A DNA stretch of 64,000 bases from an uncultured Mailhella sp. (lineage in GTDB: Bacteria; Desulfobacterota; Desulfovibrionia; Desulfovibrionales; Desulfovibrionaceae): positions 1 through 64,000 of the forward strand of contig CAJTRG010000003.1 in the NCBI GenBank assembly GCA_910578585.1, written 5' to 3'. Positions 53,272 through 62,996 of this stretch are shown in pieces. Numbering within the stretch: position 1 is the stretch's first letter; each line of letters begins with the position of its first letter. A program made the translations under genes and the position numbers. Under the pieces are notes generated by a model that ran no database searches, was not told where the DNA came from, and saw only the letters and a program-made list of their open reading frames with translations.

Positions 53272-53742
53272 TTATTTTTTATCAGGGAAAAGATATGCAT
53301 ATTTCATGGCAATAGTATCAGTTTTTTCAACAATTTTTGCTGCTAAATCATTGACATCATCACCAGAAACAACGCCTACTTCCATGGAAAGATAATGACG
53401 AAGTGTTGCATCACTCAAAGAAAAGAGCCAAACAATAGAATAGGCACTGCCGATTTGAGGACGGGTTTCAAATTCAGGAGCAGAAGAAATAAGGACTCTG
53501 AATTTTGGAACATCCCTGCCTTCAAGAAGGAATAAGTTGCTGGAATTATATAATTCTTTCAAACGTGTTGCCAGACGGGAACCGATACTGTCAATACCTT
53601 CAAATTCAACCATTACAGGGCTTAAGCGCTGATTGATTTTTTGGGGAGTATTAGGCATGGAGTCTGCTGCCTGAGCAATATTTTGAACACTTATCAAAGA
53701 AAAACAAACACAAAGGCTTGCAAGGATTTTTCCAAATTTCAT
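53272..53742 (-). CDS. Small secreted protein of unknown function
   Basis: A 156-residue exported protein, not recognised. Signal peptide MKFGKILASLCVCFSLISVQ is cut near residue 25. The mature part has strand-helix alternation: SPVMVEFEGIDSIGSRLATR, then LFLLEGRDVPKFRVLISSAP and AYSIVWLFSLSDATLRHYLS. This resembles small periplasmic alpha/beta domains that bind envelope partners, but no family is claimed. GAGG precedes ATG 53742; the frame is open four codons upstream. It lies 27 bases before rfbD in the same direction. Confidence 0.75.
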   Translation of the reverse strand: MKFGKILASLCVCFSLISVQNIAQAADSMPNTPQKINQRLSPVMVEFEGIDSIGSRLATRLKELYNSSNLFLLEGRDVPKFRVLISSAPEFETRPQIGSAYSIVWLFSLSDATLRHYLSMEVGVVSGDDVNDLAAKIVEKTDTIAMKYAYLFPDKK

Positions 53743-53828
53743 AAAATACCTCATTACACATAAGAAGAATGAGAAAAAATTATACTCGCTATCAAAAAAA
53801 TTAGCAAGTTATCTTATCCGCTTAAAAA

Positions 53829-54410
53829 TTATTCCTCTGCTTCCTCAGGTTCAAGCACAATGCCGGTGAAAACATAAAATTTTGCGTTTTTGTTTTGCCA
53901 TGCATTTCGGGGAAGTCCGGCTTTCAAGGCTAAAAATTCCAAGGTCTGTGTTTTATTCCAGCCTTGCTCCACAGGAACCTGCGGCAAAAAGACTGCTCGG
54001 CTGCCTGAACATTCAAACAAAATCCCGTGCCTGCCAATTTCAATTTCGTCAATACCCACACAAGGTTCAAAAGGCGTCAGCACTGTGATTTCACAGCTAA
54101 TTTCGGGAAGTTCCTTTTTCCCAACGGGAAAGAATCTGGCATCATGAAAGGCAGCCGCATATGCCATACGCGCAACTGTTTCCCACAAAGGATAAATGCC
54201 TTCCATATAGCCAATGCAGCCGCGCAGTTCTTTATCAGCACCTTTGCCGATATGATAAGTGACAAAAGCTCCGCATTTTTCTGCAAGCTGCTGCGTTGGC
54301 ACTGGAGGAAAAGAAAGTTCTTCCAGCTTTTTTCCCATGCCAACACATTGCCCTAATACAAGAGCAACAATATTCAATAAATATGCTTTTTCTTCTTTTG
54401 AAATTTCCAT
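53829..54410 (-). CDS. AMMECR1-domain protein (AmmeMemoRadiSam system protein A)
   Basis: A 193-residue AMMECR1 protein. The family signature is in ELRGCIGYMEGIYPLWETVA near residue 58, followed by AAFHDARFFPVGKKELPEIS near residue 85 and ECSGSRAVFLPQVPVEQGWN near residue 130. In bacteria it usually occurs with Memo and a radical SAM partner, neither adjacent here. The biochemical role is unknown. It is the gene after purN, with a terminator between them. Confidence 0.9.
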   Translation of the reverse strand: MEISKEEKAYLLNIVALVLGQCVGMGKKLEELSFPPVPTQQLAEKCGAFVTYHIGKGADKELRGCIGYMEGIYPLWETVARMAYAAAFHDARFFPVGKKELPEISCEITVLTPFEPCVGIDEIEIGRHGILFECSGSRAVFLPQVPVEQGWNKTQTLEFLALKAGLPRNAWQNKNAKFYVFTGIVLEPEEAEE

Positions 54411-54421
54411 ATTTCACCTAT

Positions 54422-54446
54422 AAAAAAAGGCGATTACTCGCCTTTT
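54422..54446 (-). terminator. Terminator after purN
   Basis: On the minus strand AAAAGGCGA and TCGCCTTTT form a 9-bp stem with a 4-base loop and T-run. Confidence 0.88.
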
Positions 54447-54464
54447 GCCAGTCTATTTTAATGA

Positions 54465-55160
54465 TTATTCAATCTCTAACGGAGGATAGATAAGAGCATT
54501 CATCACAACCCCCTCACTCTCAAAAACCACCATTTTTGCTTTTTGTGTTCCAAGATCTTTTAGATGAACAGTATGCCCAATAATTTCAAGGCGATCCTCT
54601 GCCAGCCACTGCAAAGCCTGTACATAAATCCTGTGCTCAAGACAATGTATTCTGTTTTGCAGCGTGTCTTCTGTATCGCATTGCATGCAGGGCGTAATGG
54701 CTTGAATAATAATAGGGCCGGCATCCATTTCTTCACTGACAAAATGCACAGTACAGCCAGAAAATTTTACGCCATACCGCACAGCATCCCTTGCTCCATG
54801 TACGCCGGGAAATGAAGGCAGAATTGCAGGATGAATATTAATCACGCGATTGGGGAAACTTGCCAGAAAATAGGGTGTCACCATGCGCATATAACCAGCC
54901 AGCACCACGCATTCTGCCCCATGGGCTTTGATGGTTTCCACAACTTTTTTATCATATTCTTCACGGCTTGGAAAAAGCGTATGGTCAATCACGACCTGGG
55001 TAATACCAAAATTTTTTGCGCGTTCCAGCACTTTGGCCTGTGGTCTGTTGCAAAGCACAAGACAAATTTCTGCATCCAATTTTTTTTGCTGCACGGCCTC
55101 AAAAATAACCTGGGCATTGGTTCCGCTTCCAGACGCTAAAATGGCAATTTTCAAACTCAT
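54465..55160 (-). CDS. purN: Phosphoribosylglycinamide formyltransferase
   Basis: A 231-residue GAR transformylase with N-terminal IAILASGSGTNAQVIFEAVQ, the catalytic Asn/His in VINIHPAILPSFPG near residue 110 and the Asp in SEEMDAGPIIIQA near residue 147. It uses 10-formyl-THF in purine synthesis. The C-terminus is about 20 residues longer than in E. coli (GTQKAKMVVFESEGVVMNAL). AGGAAATGCC precedes the ATG. It starts 8 bases after the cobA-hemD stop, so both are probably co-transcribed. Confidence 0.95.
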   Translation of the reverse strand: MSLKIAILASGSGTNAQVIFEAVQQKKLDAEICLVLCNRPQAKVLERAKNFGITQVVIDHTLFPSREEYDKKVVETIKAHGAECVVLAGYMRMVTPYFLASFPNRVINIHPAILPSFPGVHGARDAVRYGVKFSGCTVHFVSEEMDAGPIIIQAITPCMQCDTEDTLQNRIHCLEHRIYVQALQWLAEDRLEIIGHTVHLKDLGTQKAKMVVFESEGVVMNALIYPPLEIE

Positions 55161-55168
55161 GGCATTTC

Positions 55169-56722
55169 CTATTTTGTTTGCAAAAGAGATTGATAATAAG
55201 GGGAATTAATATCGGTTTCTCTGGAAAAATACCGGGTAATTTCTGCAAGAAGTGCAGGAATGGTATAATCTTTAGGCTCCACATCAGCTTTAAATCCATA
55301 TTCTTCCAAAGTTTTGCTCGTAATGGGGCCAATGGAGGCAAAGCAGATATTTGCTTTCTTGAGAGCATCAGCGGGAACACTTTCCATAAAATTACGCACA
55401 GTGGAAGAAGAAGCAAAGGTAATGCAGTCAAGACTGTTTTCGGAAAGTGCCTGCATAAGTTCTTCCTTATTGGCATGGGCCTTGACTGTTCTGTAAGCTG
55501 GAGCAACTGTCACTTTCGCACCGGCCTTTTCCAAAACCTGAGGCAAAACTTCACGCGATTCCAAAGCACGGGGAATAAGAATTTCCTTGCCCTCAACAGC
55601 AAATTTGCAAAGTCCCTCTGCCACAGATTCTGCCACAAAGGTTTCAGGCACAAAATCAGGAATAATGCCTAATTTTTCCGCTTCCAAACGGGTTACAGGG
55701 CCAATGGCAGCAATTTTAGCCTTGGCAAGTGCTCTGCTGTCCTTGCCCTTTTCGTGCAGACGGCGGGCAAAGTGCTGTACACCATTGACAGAAGTAAAAA
55801 TAATCCAGGCAAAATCATCCAATCTGTCAATTGCCTTATCCAAAATGGAATAATCATCCATGGCTTCAATGCTGATGGTGGGGAATTGGATAACACGTGC
55901 GCCCAGACTCATAAGCATGGCAACCATATCACTTGCCTGTTCTCTGGAACGGGTCACCACCACGTTTTTACCAAAGAGCGGACGTTTTTCATTCCAGTTC
56001 AATTTATCACGCAAAGATACCACATGCCCAACCACAATAACAGAAGGATTTTTAAAGCCTTCACGAATGGCAGCTTCCGGCAGTTCTGCGATAGTTGCCG
56101 TCAAAGAACGCTGCATGGGCATGGTTCCCCAATGCACAAGGGCGGCCGGCGTCTTGGGATCCATACCGGCATTGATCAAATTTTTGGAAATTTCCGGCAA
56201 ATTCTTCATGCCCATAACAAAAACAAGTGTTGAAGCACTTTTGGCAAGAGCCCCCCAGTTGTGCACAGAATCAGGCTTGGTGGGATCTTCATGCCCTGTG
56301 ATAATGGTTACAGAAGAAGCAGCTGTTCTGTCTGTCAAAGGAATACCCGCATAGGCTGGTCCTGCTATGGTGCTGGAAATTCCCGGCACTTCGCAAAAGG
56401 GAACGCCCGCGTCAAACAAGGCTCTGCCCTCTTCGCCGCCGCGTCCAAAAATATACGGGTCACCGCCTTTGAGACGGGCAACAATTTTGCCTTCTTTGGC
56501 TTTTTCCACCAATAAGGCATTGATATCTTCCTGCTTCATGGCATGATTGCCGGCAATTTTTCCTACATATATTTTTTCAGCATCAGCACGAGCATATCCC
56601 AATAAAACATCACTTGCCAAATAATCATATACAATGACATCTGCACGCTTTAGAGCGTCCAAACCTTTGCAGGTAATGAGCCCGGGATCACCAGGGCCTG
56701 CACCAATAAGATATACAAACAT
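55169..56722 (-). CDS. Fused uroporphyrinogen-III C-methyltransferase / uroporphyrinogen-III synthase
   Basis: A 517-residue fusion. Residues 1-250 are SUMT/CobA: VYLIGAGPGDPGLITCKGLD, ARLKGGDPYIFGRGGEEGRA near residue 85, and SSTIAGPAYAGIPLTDR near residue 120. Residues 260-510 are HemD (VVVTRSREQASDMVAMLMSL, ITFASSSTVRNFMESVPADA). It makes uroporphyrinogen III and methylates it to precorrin-2 for siroheme, cobalamin and the siroheme-dependent heme route used by sulfate and sulfite reducers. GGAGG precedes ATG 56722; 25 upstream codons are leader. Confidence 0.95.
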   Translation of the reverse strand: MFVYLIGAGPGDPGLITCKGLDALKRADVIVYDYLASDVLLGYARADAEKIYVGKIAGNHAMKQEDINALLVEKAKEGKIVARLKGGDPYIFGRGGEEGRALFDAGVPFCEVPGISSTIAGPAYAGIPLTDRTAASSVTIITGHEDPTKPDSVHNWGALAKSASTLVFVMGMKNLPEISKNLINAGMDPKTPAALVHWGTMPMQRSLTATIAELPEAAIREGFKNPSVIVVGHVVSLRDKLNWNEKRPLFGKNVVVTRSREQASDMVAMLMSLGARVIQFPTISIEAMDDYSILDKAIDRLDDFAWIIFTSVNGVQHFARRLHEKGKDSRALAKAKIAAIGPVTRLEAEKLGIIPDFVPETFVAESVAEGLCKFAVEGKEILIPRALESREVLPQVLEKAGAKVTVAPAYRTVKAHANKEELMQALSENSLDCITFASSSTVRNFMESVPADALKKANICFASIGPITSKTLEEYGFKADVEPKDYTIPALLAEITRYFSRETDINSPYYQSLLQTK

Positions 56723-56935
56723 GCTGCCTCCAATACGATACGCAATAAATTCATTAATCAGCTTTCTTATAACGATAAAATCCTTTTTTCGCAACAAGAT
56801 TATTTTTTATAAAAAACGTCACGTCTTTGACAATATTAAAATTTTATACATTATTTCAATATGATATAATAAAGGCACATTTCTTGCATTAAAATTTGTG
56901 ACAACAAATAATTTTATAGTTAAAGAGAGTTTATT

Positions 56936-58219
56936 ATGGCATTTGACAGTTTAAGTTTATCACAACCCCTTTATGGTGGTGGGTATAATGAATACTTGCT
57001 TAATAAAATGCAAAATAAAGGTAATCCTCAATCCGCTTTGCAGCCCGCCTTGCAGCAAGCCCAGCAAGGTTTTTCTCAGGAATCTTTAATGAATACGGTT
57101 TCCGGGTTTTCGTCTGAACTGCATTCACAAAATCTTGTACGGGCAATGGCCACAGTACAGCAGCAAGAAGCTCAAAGCGCGCAAACCGGACTTGCTCCAA
57201 CTCTTGCCGAGAAAGGGGCAAATATTGATAAAAATGGCAATATTCATATGTCTTCAGGGCACATATCTTCTGGATCAACACAGTCAAATTCAAGAGCTGT
57301 TCCGGAAAAAAGCATGGGCATGCCTTTAAATTATGCGCAGCCTATAGCACTGAATAAGAAAACAACTATGGCCCTGCGCGGACTGCAAGCCATGTCTCTG
57401 GACAACAGATCTCTTGGGATTTTATCCCGTATTGCCAAAAGAGAACAAAATCCTGAACCAATTAAGAAGCATACAACTGAACAAGCTCAAACCAAAACAA
57501 ATACTCTTCCTGAAACGTCCTCAGTTGGTAATTTAGCGGAAAAATTTGAATCTGCTGCCAAGGGAAGTCAAGCTATTGGCTATGACAGAAACGGAGGAAC
57601 TTCTTACGGAACCTATCAGCTTTCTTCCAAGGCAGGAACCTTTGACAAATTCTTGACCTTTTTGGAAAAAGAAGAACCAGAATGGGCAAAGACTCTCAAG
57701 AACGCCGGTAATGCCAATACCGGAAGCCGCTCCGGAGCTGTTCCTACAGCCTGGCAAGAACTTTGCGCCCAAAATCCAGAACGCATGAAGGAACTGGAGC
57801 ATTCCTTTATTGTGCAAAGCCATTACAAGCCGGTGCTGAATTATGTGCAAAAGAAGTGGGATGATACAATTTCTCCAGCACTCAAGGAAGTAATTTTCAG
57901 TACAGCCGTGCAGCATGGTGTGACTGGAGCCAAGCGTGTTATCGATCAGGCACTTTCCAGAATGTCAACCCAAAATACCGTCAGCCCAGAAACAGAACAA
58001 AAGAACAATGAACTCTTAATGGCTGGCTTTGAAGAAAAAACAGAAGCAACAAAGAACGAAGAAACAACCATTCATTCCAAGCAGCATCAGGCTGAATTTA
58101 TTAAAAATATTTACGCAAACAGAAAGAATAAGTTTGGCTCTTCAACGGTTGCTGTGCAGCAATCTGCAAGAAATCGTTTTGTACGGGAACAAAATAATGC
58201 TCTTGCCATGTTAGGATAA
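56936..58219 (+). CDS. Protein with lysozyme-like (tail/VgrG-associated type) domain
   Basis: A 427-residue protein. Residues 1-190 are low-complexity, rich in Gln, Ser and Asn, without signal peptide. Residues 205-345 carry a lysozyme-like domain: NLAEKFESAAKGSQAIGYDR, GGTSYGTYQLSSKAGTFDKF and VIFSTAVQHGVTGAKRVIDQ. A proposed general acid is the Glu in EKFESAAKG. The C-terminal 80 residues are charged and helical. Such domains occur in phage tails, secretion-system spikes and flagellar muramidases. No such cluster is nearby, so the role is open. GAGAG lies before the ATG. Confidence 0.6.
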   Translation: MAFDSLSLSQPLYGGGYNEYLLNKMQNKGNPQSALQPALQQAQQGFSQESLMNTVSGFSSELHSQNLVRAMATVQQQEAQSAQTGLAPTLAEKGANIDKNGNIHMSSGHISSGSTQSNSRAVPEKSMGMPLNYAQPIALNKKTTMALRGLQAMSLDNRSLGILSRIAKREQNPEPIKKHTTEQAQTKTNTLPETSSVGNLAEKFESAAKGSQAIGYDRNGGTSYGTYQLSSKAGTFDKFLTFLEKEEPEWAKTLKNAGNANTGSRSGAVPTAWQELCAQNPERMKELEHSFIVQSHYKPVLNYVQKKWDDTISPALKEVIFSTAVQHGVTGAKRVIDQALSRMSTQNTVSPETEQKNNELLMAGFEEKTEATKNEETTIHSKQHQAEFIKNIYANRKNKFGSSTVAVQQSARNRFVREQNNALAMLG

Positions 58220-58296
58220 AGAAATCAAGGAGTTATATCAACAAAGCAAAGAGCTAAAAGCATAAAAAGAACACTCATATTTTTCAAGGATAAGGT

Positions 58297-58324
58297 TTGA
58301 CAAAAACTCGAGAACGTCTATACT
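58297..58324 (+). promoter_or_regulatory. Strong sigma-70-type promoter of the MFS gene
   Basis: TTGACA and TATACT with a 16-base spacer, both near consensus, 55 bases before the start codon. The likely run of transcription continues into the aminotransferase gene. Confidence 0.8.
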
Positions 58325-58379
58325 GAATCTGCCTGTTATTCTGTCCTTTTCATAAACGACGTTAAACTTGAGGATTTTT

Positions 58380-59795
58380 ATGCCAGCAGAATGCTCCCCT
58401 CCAGAAAAAATGTTCTGGGTTTACGTTTCATTATGGATCGCAAACTTTTTCTCTCCTCTGCTCTACAGCGGAGTAACAACGATATTGCCCTCTGTTGCTC
58501 TTGATTTTAATTCTTCTGCGGCTACCCTTTCGCTTATTGTTATGCTTTTTGCCTATTCTCAAGGGTATTTTGGGGCTATCGGCGGACGCCTCAGCGACCT
58601 TTTTGGTTTGCGTAGAATGATGATTATAGGCTTTATTATTTGCTTTGTCACTCTGGTCGGACTTTTCTTCTCACCAAACTTTCTTATCCTCAGTATTTTC
58701 AGACTCTTTCAAGGTATTGGCACTGCCCTGCTCATCAGCACAAGTACTGCCATTGCTGTGAATATTACCCCTCTTTATCGCCGTGGAACAATTTTAGGCA
58801 TACTGACTTCTGCTGCCTATCTTGGCACATCGCTTGGCCCTATTATTGCCGGTGCAATTGCCACATTTATGAACTGGCGATTTTTATTTATCTTCCTGAT
58901 GATCCCCAATCTCTTGGGATTTTTCCTTTTCAGAAGTTCCCTGCGCCTTGAATGGTGCACTCTGGACGGTGAACAATTTGATACCAAAGGCGCAATCATG
59001 CTTGGTCTGAGCATAGGAGCAATTTCCTTGGGCGCCGGACTCATGAGCCTGTATTTCAACCTGATCTGGTTTGTGCCTGTTGGCTGTACTCTTCTTGCTG
59101 TCTTTGTGTATATGCAAAATCATACCAAGTATCCTATCCTTAATATAGAACTCTTTACCAAAGCTAAGAGCTTCACACTGGGACTTGTTACCATGATGAT
59201 TAATTTTGGAGGAACCACAGCTTTTGTCTATTTCTCCACCATGTATTTCCAACAAGTTCGCGGTTTTACACCATTAATGGCTGGATTTTTCCTGCTCTTC
59301 AAAAGTGCTGCCCAATTCAGTATTGCTCCATTTTCAGGACGCTGGGCTGACAAAATGCACCCTGAATATATTATTGTTTTAGGGCTTATCCTTTGTACTG
59401 CAAGTTTGGTCGGAACTGCCTATTTAGACCAATATTCAAGCATTTACTACATTTATGGCACGCTTTCTATTTCCGGCATTGGCATTGCCGTTTTCCACTC
59501 TCCCTGTACTGTTTCTGCGCTGCGTGATGTGCCCAGAAAACAAATTTCAGTGGCCTCAAGCCTGACCGCAACAGCACGAAGCATGGGGATCTTAGGAAGC
59601 CAAGTTGTTATTTCCCTTGCTATTTCCCATTATGTAGGCAAGGAAACAGTTAATCCTGACACTATCCCCGCCTTTTTGCAGTCCATGAAGTTTTCCTTCT
59701 TGTTTCTGTCCAGTCTCAATGCGATTTGCATTCTTTATTACTGCAAACTTGCCTATAAAATCTTTAAGCAAGACCGCATGAGCAAAACCGCATAA
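58380..59795 (+). CDS. MFS drug-efflux transporter (DHA2/14-helix type)
   Basis: A 471-residue major facilitator transporter with 13-14 predicted helices. Motif A is GGRLSDLFGLRRMMIIGFII near residue 64, and motif C-like ILGILTSAAYLGTSLGPIIA near residue 137 is typical of proton/drug antiporters. The second half has FSGRWADKMHPEYIIV near residue 319. GAGG lies 6 bases before ATG 58380. It has a strong promoter of its own. Substrate cannot be predicted. Confidence 0.9.
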   Translation: MPAECSPPEKMFWVYVSLWIANFFSPLLYSGVTTILPSVALDFNSSAATLSLIVMLFAYSQGYFGAIGGRLSDLFGLRRMMIIGFIICFVTLVGLFFSPNFLILSIFRLFQGIGTALLISTSTAIAVNITPLYRRGTILGILTSAAYLGTSLGPIIAGAIATFMNWRFLFIFLMIPNLLGFFLFRSSLRLEWCTLDGEQFDTKGAIMLGLSIGAISLGAGLMSLYFNLIWFVPVGCTLLAVFVYMQNHTKYPILNIELFTKAKSFTLGLVTMMINFGGTTAFVYFSTMYFQQVRGFTPLMAGFFLLFKSAAQFSIAPFSGRWADKMHPEYIIVLGLILCTASLVGTAYLDQYSSIYYIYGTLSISGIGIAVFHSPCTVSALRDVPRKQISVASSLTATARSMGILGSQVVISLAISHYVGKETVNPDTIPAFLQSMKFSFLFLSSLNAICILYYCKLAYKIFKQDRMSKTA

Positions 59796-59867
59796 ACTAA
59801 AAGGATTATATTGACAGTTCATTGCATTATGCATAAAATTTAACCACTACAATAAAGAGAGTTCCCT

Positions 59868-61040
59868 ATGAAATTAGCACAACGAGTATCCAAAATAAAA
59901 CCATCAGCCACCCTTGCTGTCAATGCAAAAGCATTAGAACTAAAAAATAAAGGCATAGACGTTATTTCCCTTGCTGTAGGCGAACCAGATTTTCCGACCC
60001 CAGACCATATTGCAAAAGCCGGGAAAGACGCCATTGACGCAAGTTTTACCCGCTATACTGCTGTTGCAGGCATTCCAGAACTGAGAAGTGCCGTTTGCGA
60101 ATACTATAAACGTGTTCATTCTGTAAACATACAAAGCGAAAATGTGATTGTGGGCAATGGCGGCAAACAATGTTTGTACAATCTTTTGCTCTGCCTCTTA
60201 GATGACGGCGATGAGGTGCTTATTCCTGTTCCCTATTGGACAAGTTATCCTGACATGGCAGCCCTCGTTGGCGCAAACCCTGTTTTTGTTCCCTCAAGCG
60301 TTGAAAATGGCTATAGAATTTCTCTTGAAGCCCTCGATGCCAGCCTTACCTCAAAAACAAAAGTCCTTATTTTGAATAGCCCCAGCAATCCTTCCGGCGT
60401 TGCCTATTCTCAAGAAGAACTCAATGCAATTTTGCATTGGGCTATAGAAAAAAATATTTTTGTTATTGCGGATGAAGTCTATGAACAGCTTGTTTACGAT
60501 CCAGCCTATCAATCAAGCGCAAGCAAACTTTTTGCAGAATACCCTGACAATATTGCTGTTTTAAATGCATTTTCCAAGAGCTTTGCCATGACCGGCTGGC
60601 GTCTTGGTTTTGCTGTTGCCCATAAAGATTTGATTAAAGAAATGGTCAAAATGCAGGGACAAATGACCTCCAGCATCAACTCCATAAGCCAAAAGGCAGG
60701 GGTTACTGCCCTTACCTCCTCTTACGACTGCATTATCCCCATGCGTGAAGCATTTATGCGCCGCCGCAATTTTGCCTGGCAGGAAATGAGCTCCTGGAAA
60801 GGGCTTATCTGCCCAAAACCAGAAGGAGCATTTTATCTCTTTCCTGATGTCAGCGCGCTTTTTTGCGATAAATACAAAAACGCTCAGGAACTTTGTGCCT
60901 ATCTTTTAGAAGAAGCAAAAGTTGCTGTTATGCCCGGTGATGCCTTTGGACTTCCAAATTGCATCAGGATTTCCTATGCTGTTTCTGATGAAAATTTGAA
61001 AAAAGCATTAACTGCCATAAAACAAGCACTGTATAAATAG
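59868..61040 (+). CDS. Class I aspartate/aromatic aminotransferase
   Basis: A 390-residue PLP enzyme of the AspB type. It shows ISLAVGEPDFPTPDHIAKAG near residue 34, NGGKQCLYNLLLCLLDDGDE near residue 97, NSPSNPSGVAYSQEELNA near residue 168, and the PLP lysine in NAFSKSFAMTGWRLGFAV near residue 231. It transfers amino groups between aspartate, other amino acids and 2-oxoglutarate; exact specificity is not readable. AAAGAGAG precedes the ATG. pgi follows after 31 bases. Confidence 0.93.
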   Translation: MKLAQRVSKIKPSATLAVNAKALELKNKGIDVISLAVGEPDFPTPDHIAKAGKDAIDASFTRYTAVAGIPELRSAVCEYYKRVHSVNIQSENVIVGNGGKQCLYNLLLCLLDDGDEVLIPVPYWTSYPDMAALVGANPVFVPSSVENGYRISLEALDASLTSKTKVLILNSPSNPSGVAYSQEELNAILHWAIEKNIFVIADEVYEQLVYDPAYQSSASKLFAEYPDNIAVLNAFSKSFAMTGWRLGFAVAHKDLIKEMVKMQGQMTSSINSISQKAGVTALTSSYDCIIPMREAFMRRRNFAWQEMSSWKGLICPKPEGAFYLFPDVSALFCDKYKNAQELCAYLLEEAKVAVMPGDAFGLPNCIRISYAVSDENLKKALTAIKQALYK

Positions 61041-61071
61041 CCCTCACACCATATAACCGTCAGGACTAGCC

Positions 61072-62376
61072 ATGAAATTTTATAATGCTGAACAATTTTC
61101 CTACCCTTGCGAAGATCCGCTTGCTATCCATGTAATTCGAGAATGTATTGAAAAATTACAGGAAGAACAGCTTCCCTTTACAACGCTGGACTTTATTCCT
61201 GAACTTTTCAAAGAACTTGAGAGCTATAAGGAATATTTTACTGAGTTTGAACATCTCTTGCTGCTGGGAATTGGCGGTTCAGCGCTTGGGCCCCATGCCC
61301 TGCAAAAAGCCTTCAGCCCTCAAGATAAACAAATTTTAACTTCCGGCCATACGCACAATTCACAAGCTCAAAAACCTCAAAAATATTTGTGGGTTATTGA
61401 TAATGTAAATTCCGTGCACTTGGCAGAATGCCTGGCAAAGCTGCCTTTAGAGAAAACTCTCGTCCTGACGATCAGCAAATCTGGCTCAACCCTTGAAACC
61501 ATTGCTCAATATTTTATTTGCAAAGAGCATTTTCAAAAATGTTTTCCAAATACATGGCAAAAGAACTTTTTTGTGATTACTGATGAGAAAAAAGGCTTTT
61601 TACGTCAGGAAGTGCAGGAAAATAAGTATAAATCCCTTTCAGTGCCGGAGTTACTGGGCGGACGTTTCAGCATTTTCTGCGCTGTGGGCCTGGTTCCTGC
61701 TCTTTTCCTTGGTATTGATTATAAAGCCTTTATCCGGGGAGCAATAGATACTAAAAATGAATTTTTTGCACAGTGTTCTGAATACTTGGATAATACGCAG
61801 GCTCCTTTGCCTCGTCTCTTTGAATTGGCTAATTTTACCTACAGTACCATGCAAAATGGCTATGATGATCTTATCTTTTTCAACTATATCCCCAAATGGA
61901 GCAGCTTAAACGATTGGTTCAGACAATTATGGTCTGAAAGTTTAGGAAAAAACGGCAAGGGCTCAACCCCTGTGATTGCTCTTGGCACCATTGATCAACA
62001 CTCTATTTTACAGCTCTTTCTGGACAGCAAACCCAATAAAGCAGCCATCTTTTTGACTTCGTTGGAAGAAAGCACCAATAACCACTGCACCCTTTCCCAA
62101 AATCTTCCTAAGGAATGGCAATGGCTTGCTGGAAAAGATATCGCAGACATACTCCACGCTGAAGCAGTGGCAACCAGACAATCCATGGTCAATCACCATA
62201 TTCCCCTGTGCAGTATGGATTTTGAAAAAACTGATGAATATGCCTTTGGCAAAATAATGTGGGAACTGTGCATGACAACTGTTTTAACTGCGCATTTCCT
62301 GGGCATTAATCCCTACGACCAGCCGGCAGTGGAAGAAAGTAAAAAAATTGCCAAAGAAACACTTTCAAAGCAATAA
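61072..62376 (+). CDS. pgi: Glucose-6-phosphate isomerase
   Basis: A 434-residue PGI of the shorter bacterial type. The phosphate-binding LVLTISKSGSTLETIAQYFI near residue 137 and LLLGIGGSALGPHALQKAF near residue 63 are clear. LWSESLGKNGKGSTPVIALG near residue 284 and EGTGxDQHS-like LGTIDQHSILQLFLD near residue 303 carry catalytic Glu/His. It links glucose-6-P and fructose-6-P for glycolysis and sugar-nucleotide supply. AGGA precedes the ATG. It follows the aminotransferase in the same direction. Confidence 0.95.
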   Translation: MKFYNAEQFSYPCEDPLAIHVIRECIEKLQEEQLPFTTLDFIPELFKELESYKEYFTEFEHLLLLGIGGSALGPHALQKAFSPQDKQILTSGHTHNSQAQKPQKYLWVIDNVNSVHLAECLAKLPLEKTLVLTISKSGSTLETIAQYFICKEHFQKCFPNTWQKNFFVITDEKKGFLRQEVQENKYKSLSVPELLGGRFSIFCAVGLVPALFLGIDYKAFIRGAIDTKNEFFAQCSEYLDNTQAPLPRLFELANFTYSTMQNGYDDLIFFNYIPKWSSLNDWFRQLWSESLGKNGKGSTPVIALGTIDQHSILQLFLDSKPNKAAIFLTSLEESTNNHCTLSQNLPKEWQWLAGKDIADILHAEAVATRQSMVNHHIPLCSMDFEKTDEYAFGKIMWELCMTTVLTAHFLGINPYDQPAVEESKKIAKETLSKQ

Positions 62377-62455
62377 CTATTCTAAATCCGAAATTATAAC
62401 TCCCTGACTGGACTTATATATTTTTAGTGCTTACTCTTAAATCCAAGGAAATCAT

Positions 62456-62743
62456 ATGTTGATTGCCATACTGACCGTTGAATATACTTTGCACGGCAAT
62501 GATAATCTCAAAGCAAAACGCCGAGTTGCCAACAGCCTCAAAACAAAGGTGCGAAACACATTTAATGTGGCTATAGCTGAAGCCGGCACGGAAAATTCCC
62601 TGACTAAACTGCGCCTGCAAGTTGTTTCCCTAAGTAATGAAGAACGGCATTTACGCTCCCGCATGGATAAGTGTCTTGCCATGATGGAAGCCATTTGCGC
62701 AGAAGAAATGACCTGGAGTGATATTGAGCTGGTGGATTATTAA
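62456..62743 (+). CDS. DUF503 (YlxP-like) protein
   Basis: A 95-residue DUF503 protein with VEYTLHGNDNLKAKRRVANS, followed by FNVAIAEAGTENSLTKLRLQ and VSLSNEERHLRSRMDKCLAM. Family members sit in the infB-rbfA-truB region in many bacteria and are thought to help 30S ribosome maturation. AAGGAAATCAT precedes the ATG. Here it lies after pgi and before truB, with a 253-bp gap where rbfA would be expected. Confidence 0.9.
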   Translation: MLIAILTVEYTLHGNDNLKAKRRVANSLKTKVRNTFNVAIAEAGTENSLTKLRLQVVSLSNEERHLRSRMDKCLAMMEAICAEEMTWSDIELVDY

Positions 62744-62996
62744 CTTTTCACGTAAGGACATATCTCTTTGTTAATATTATCTATTTTTTATAATTTATTC
62801 TTTCTGCATTCACAAAAATTAAATACAAGCCCCTTAACCATTGAATATCCCTTATTTTTGCTGGACAAAGTTCAAAAAATACGCTAGAAAACAAAAGCGT
62901 TTTTAAAAGAAACGTGTTTTTTGTTGTGTCAAAATTTTATTGTTCTGTAGCGAATAAGTGACCAACAATTTGATTTTATTACACTATTATCTATTT

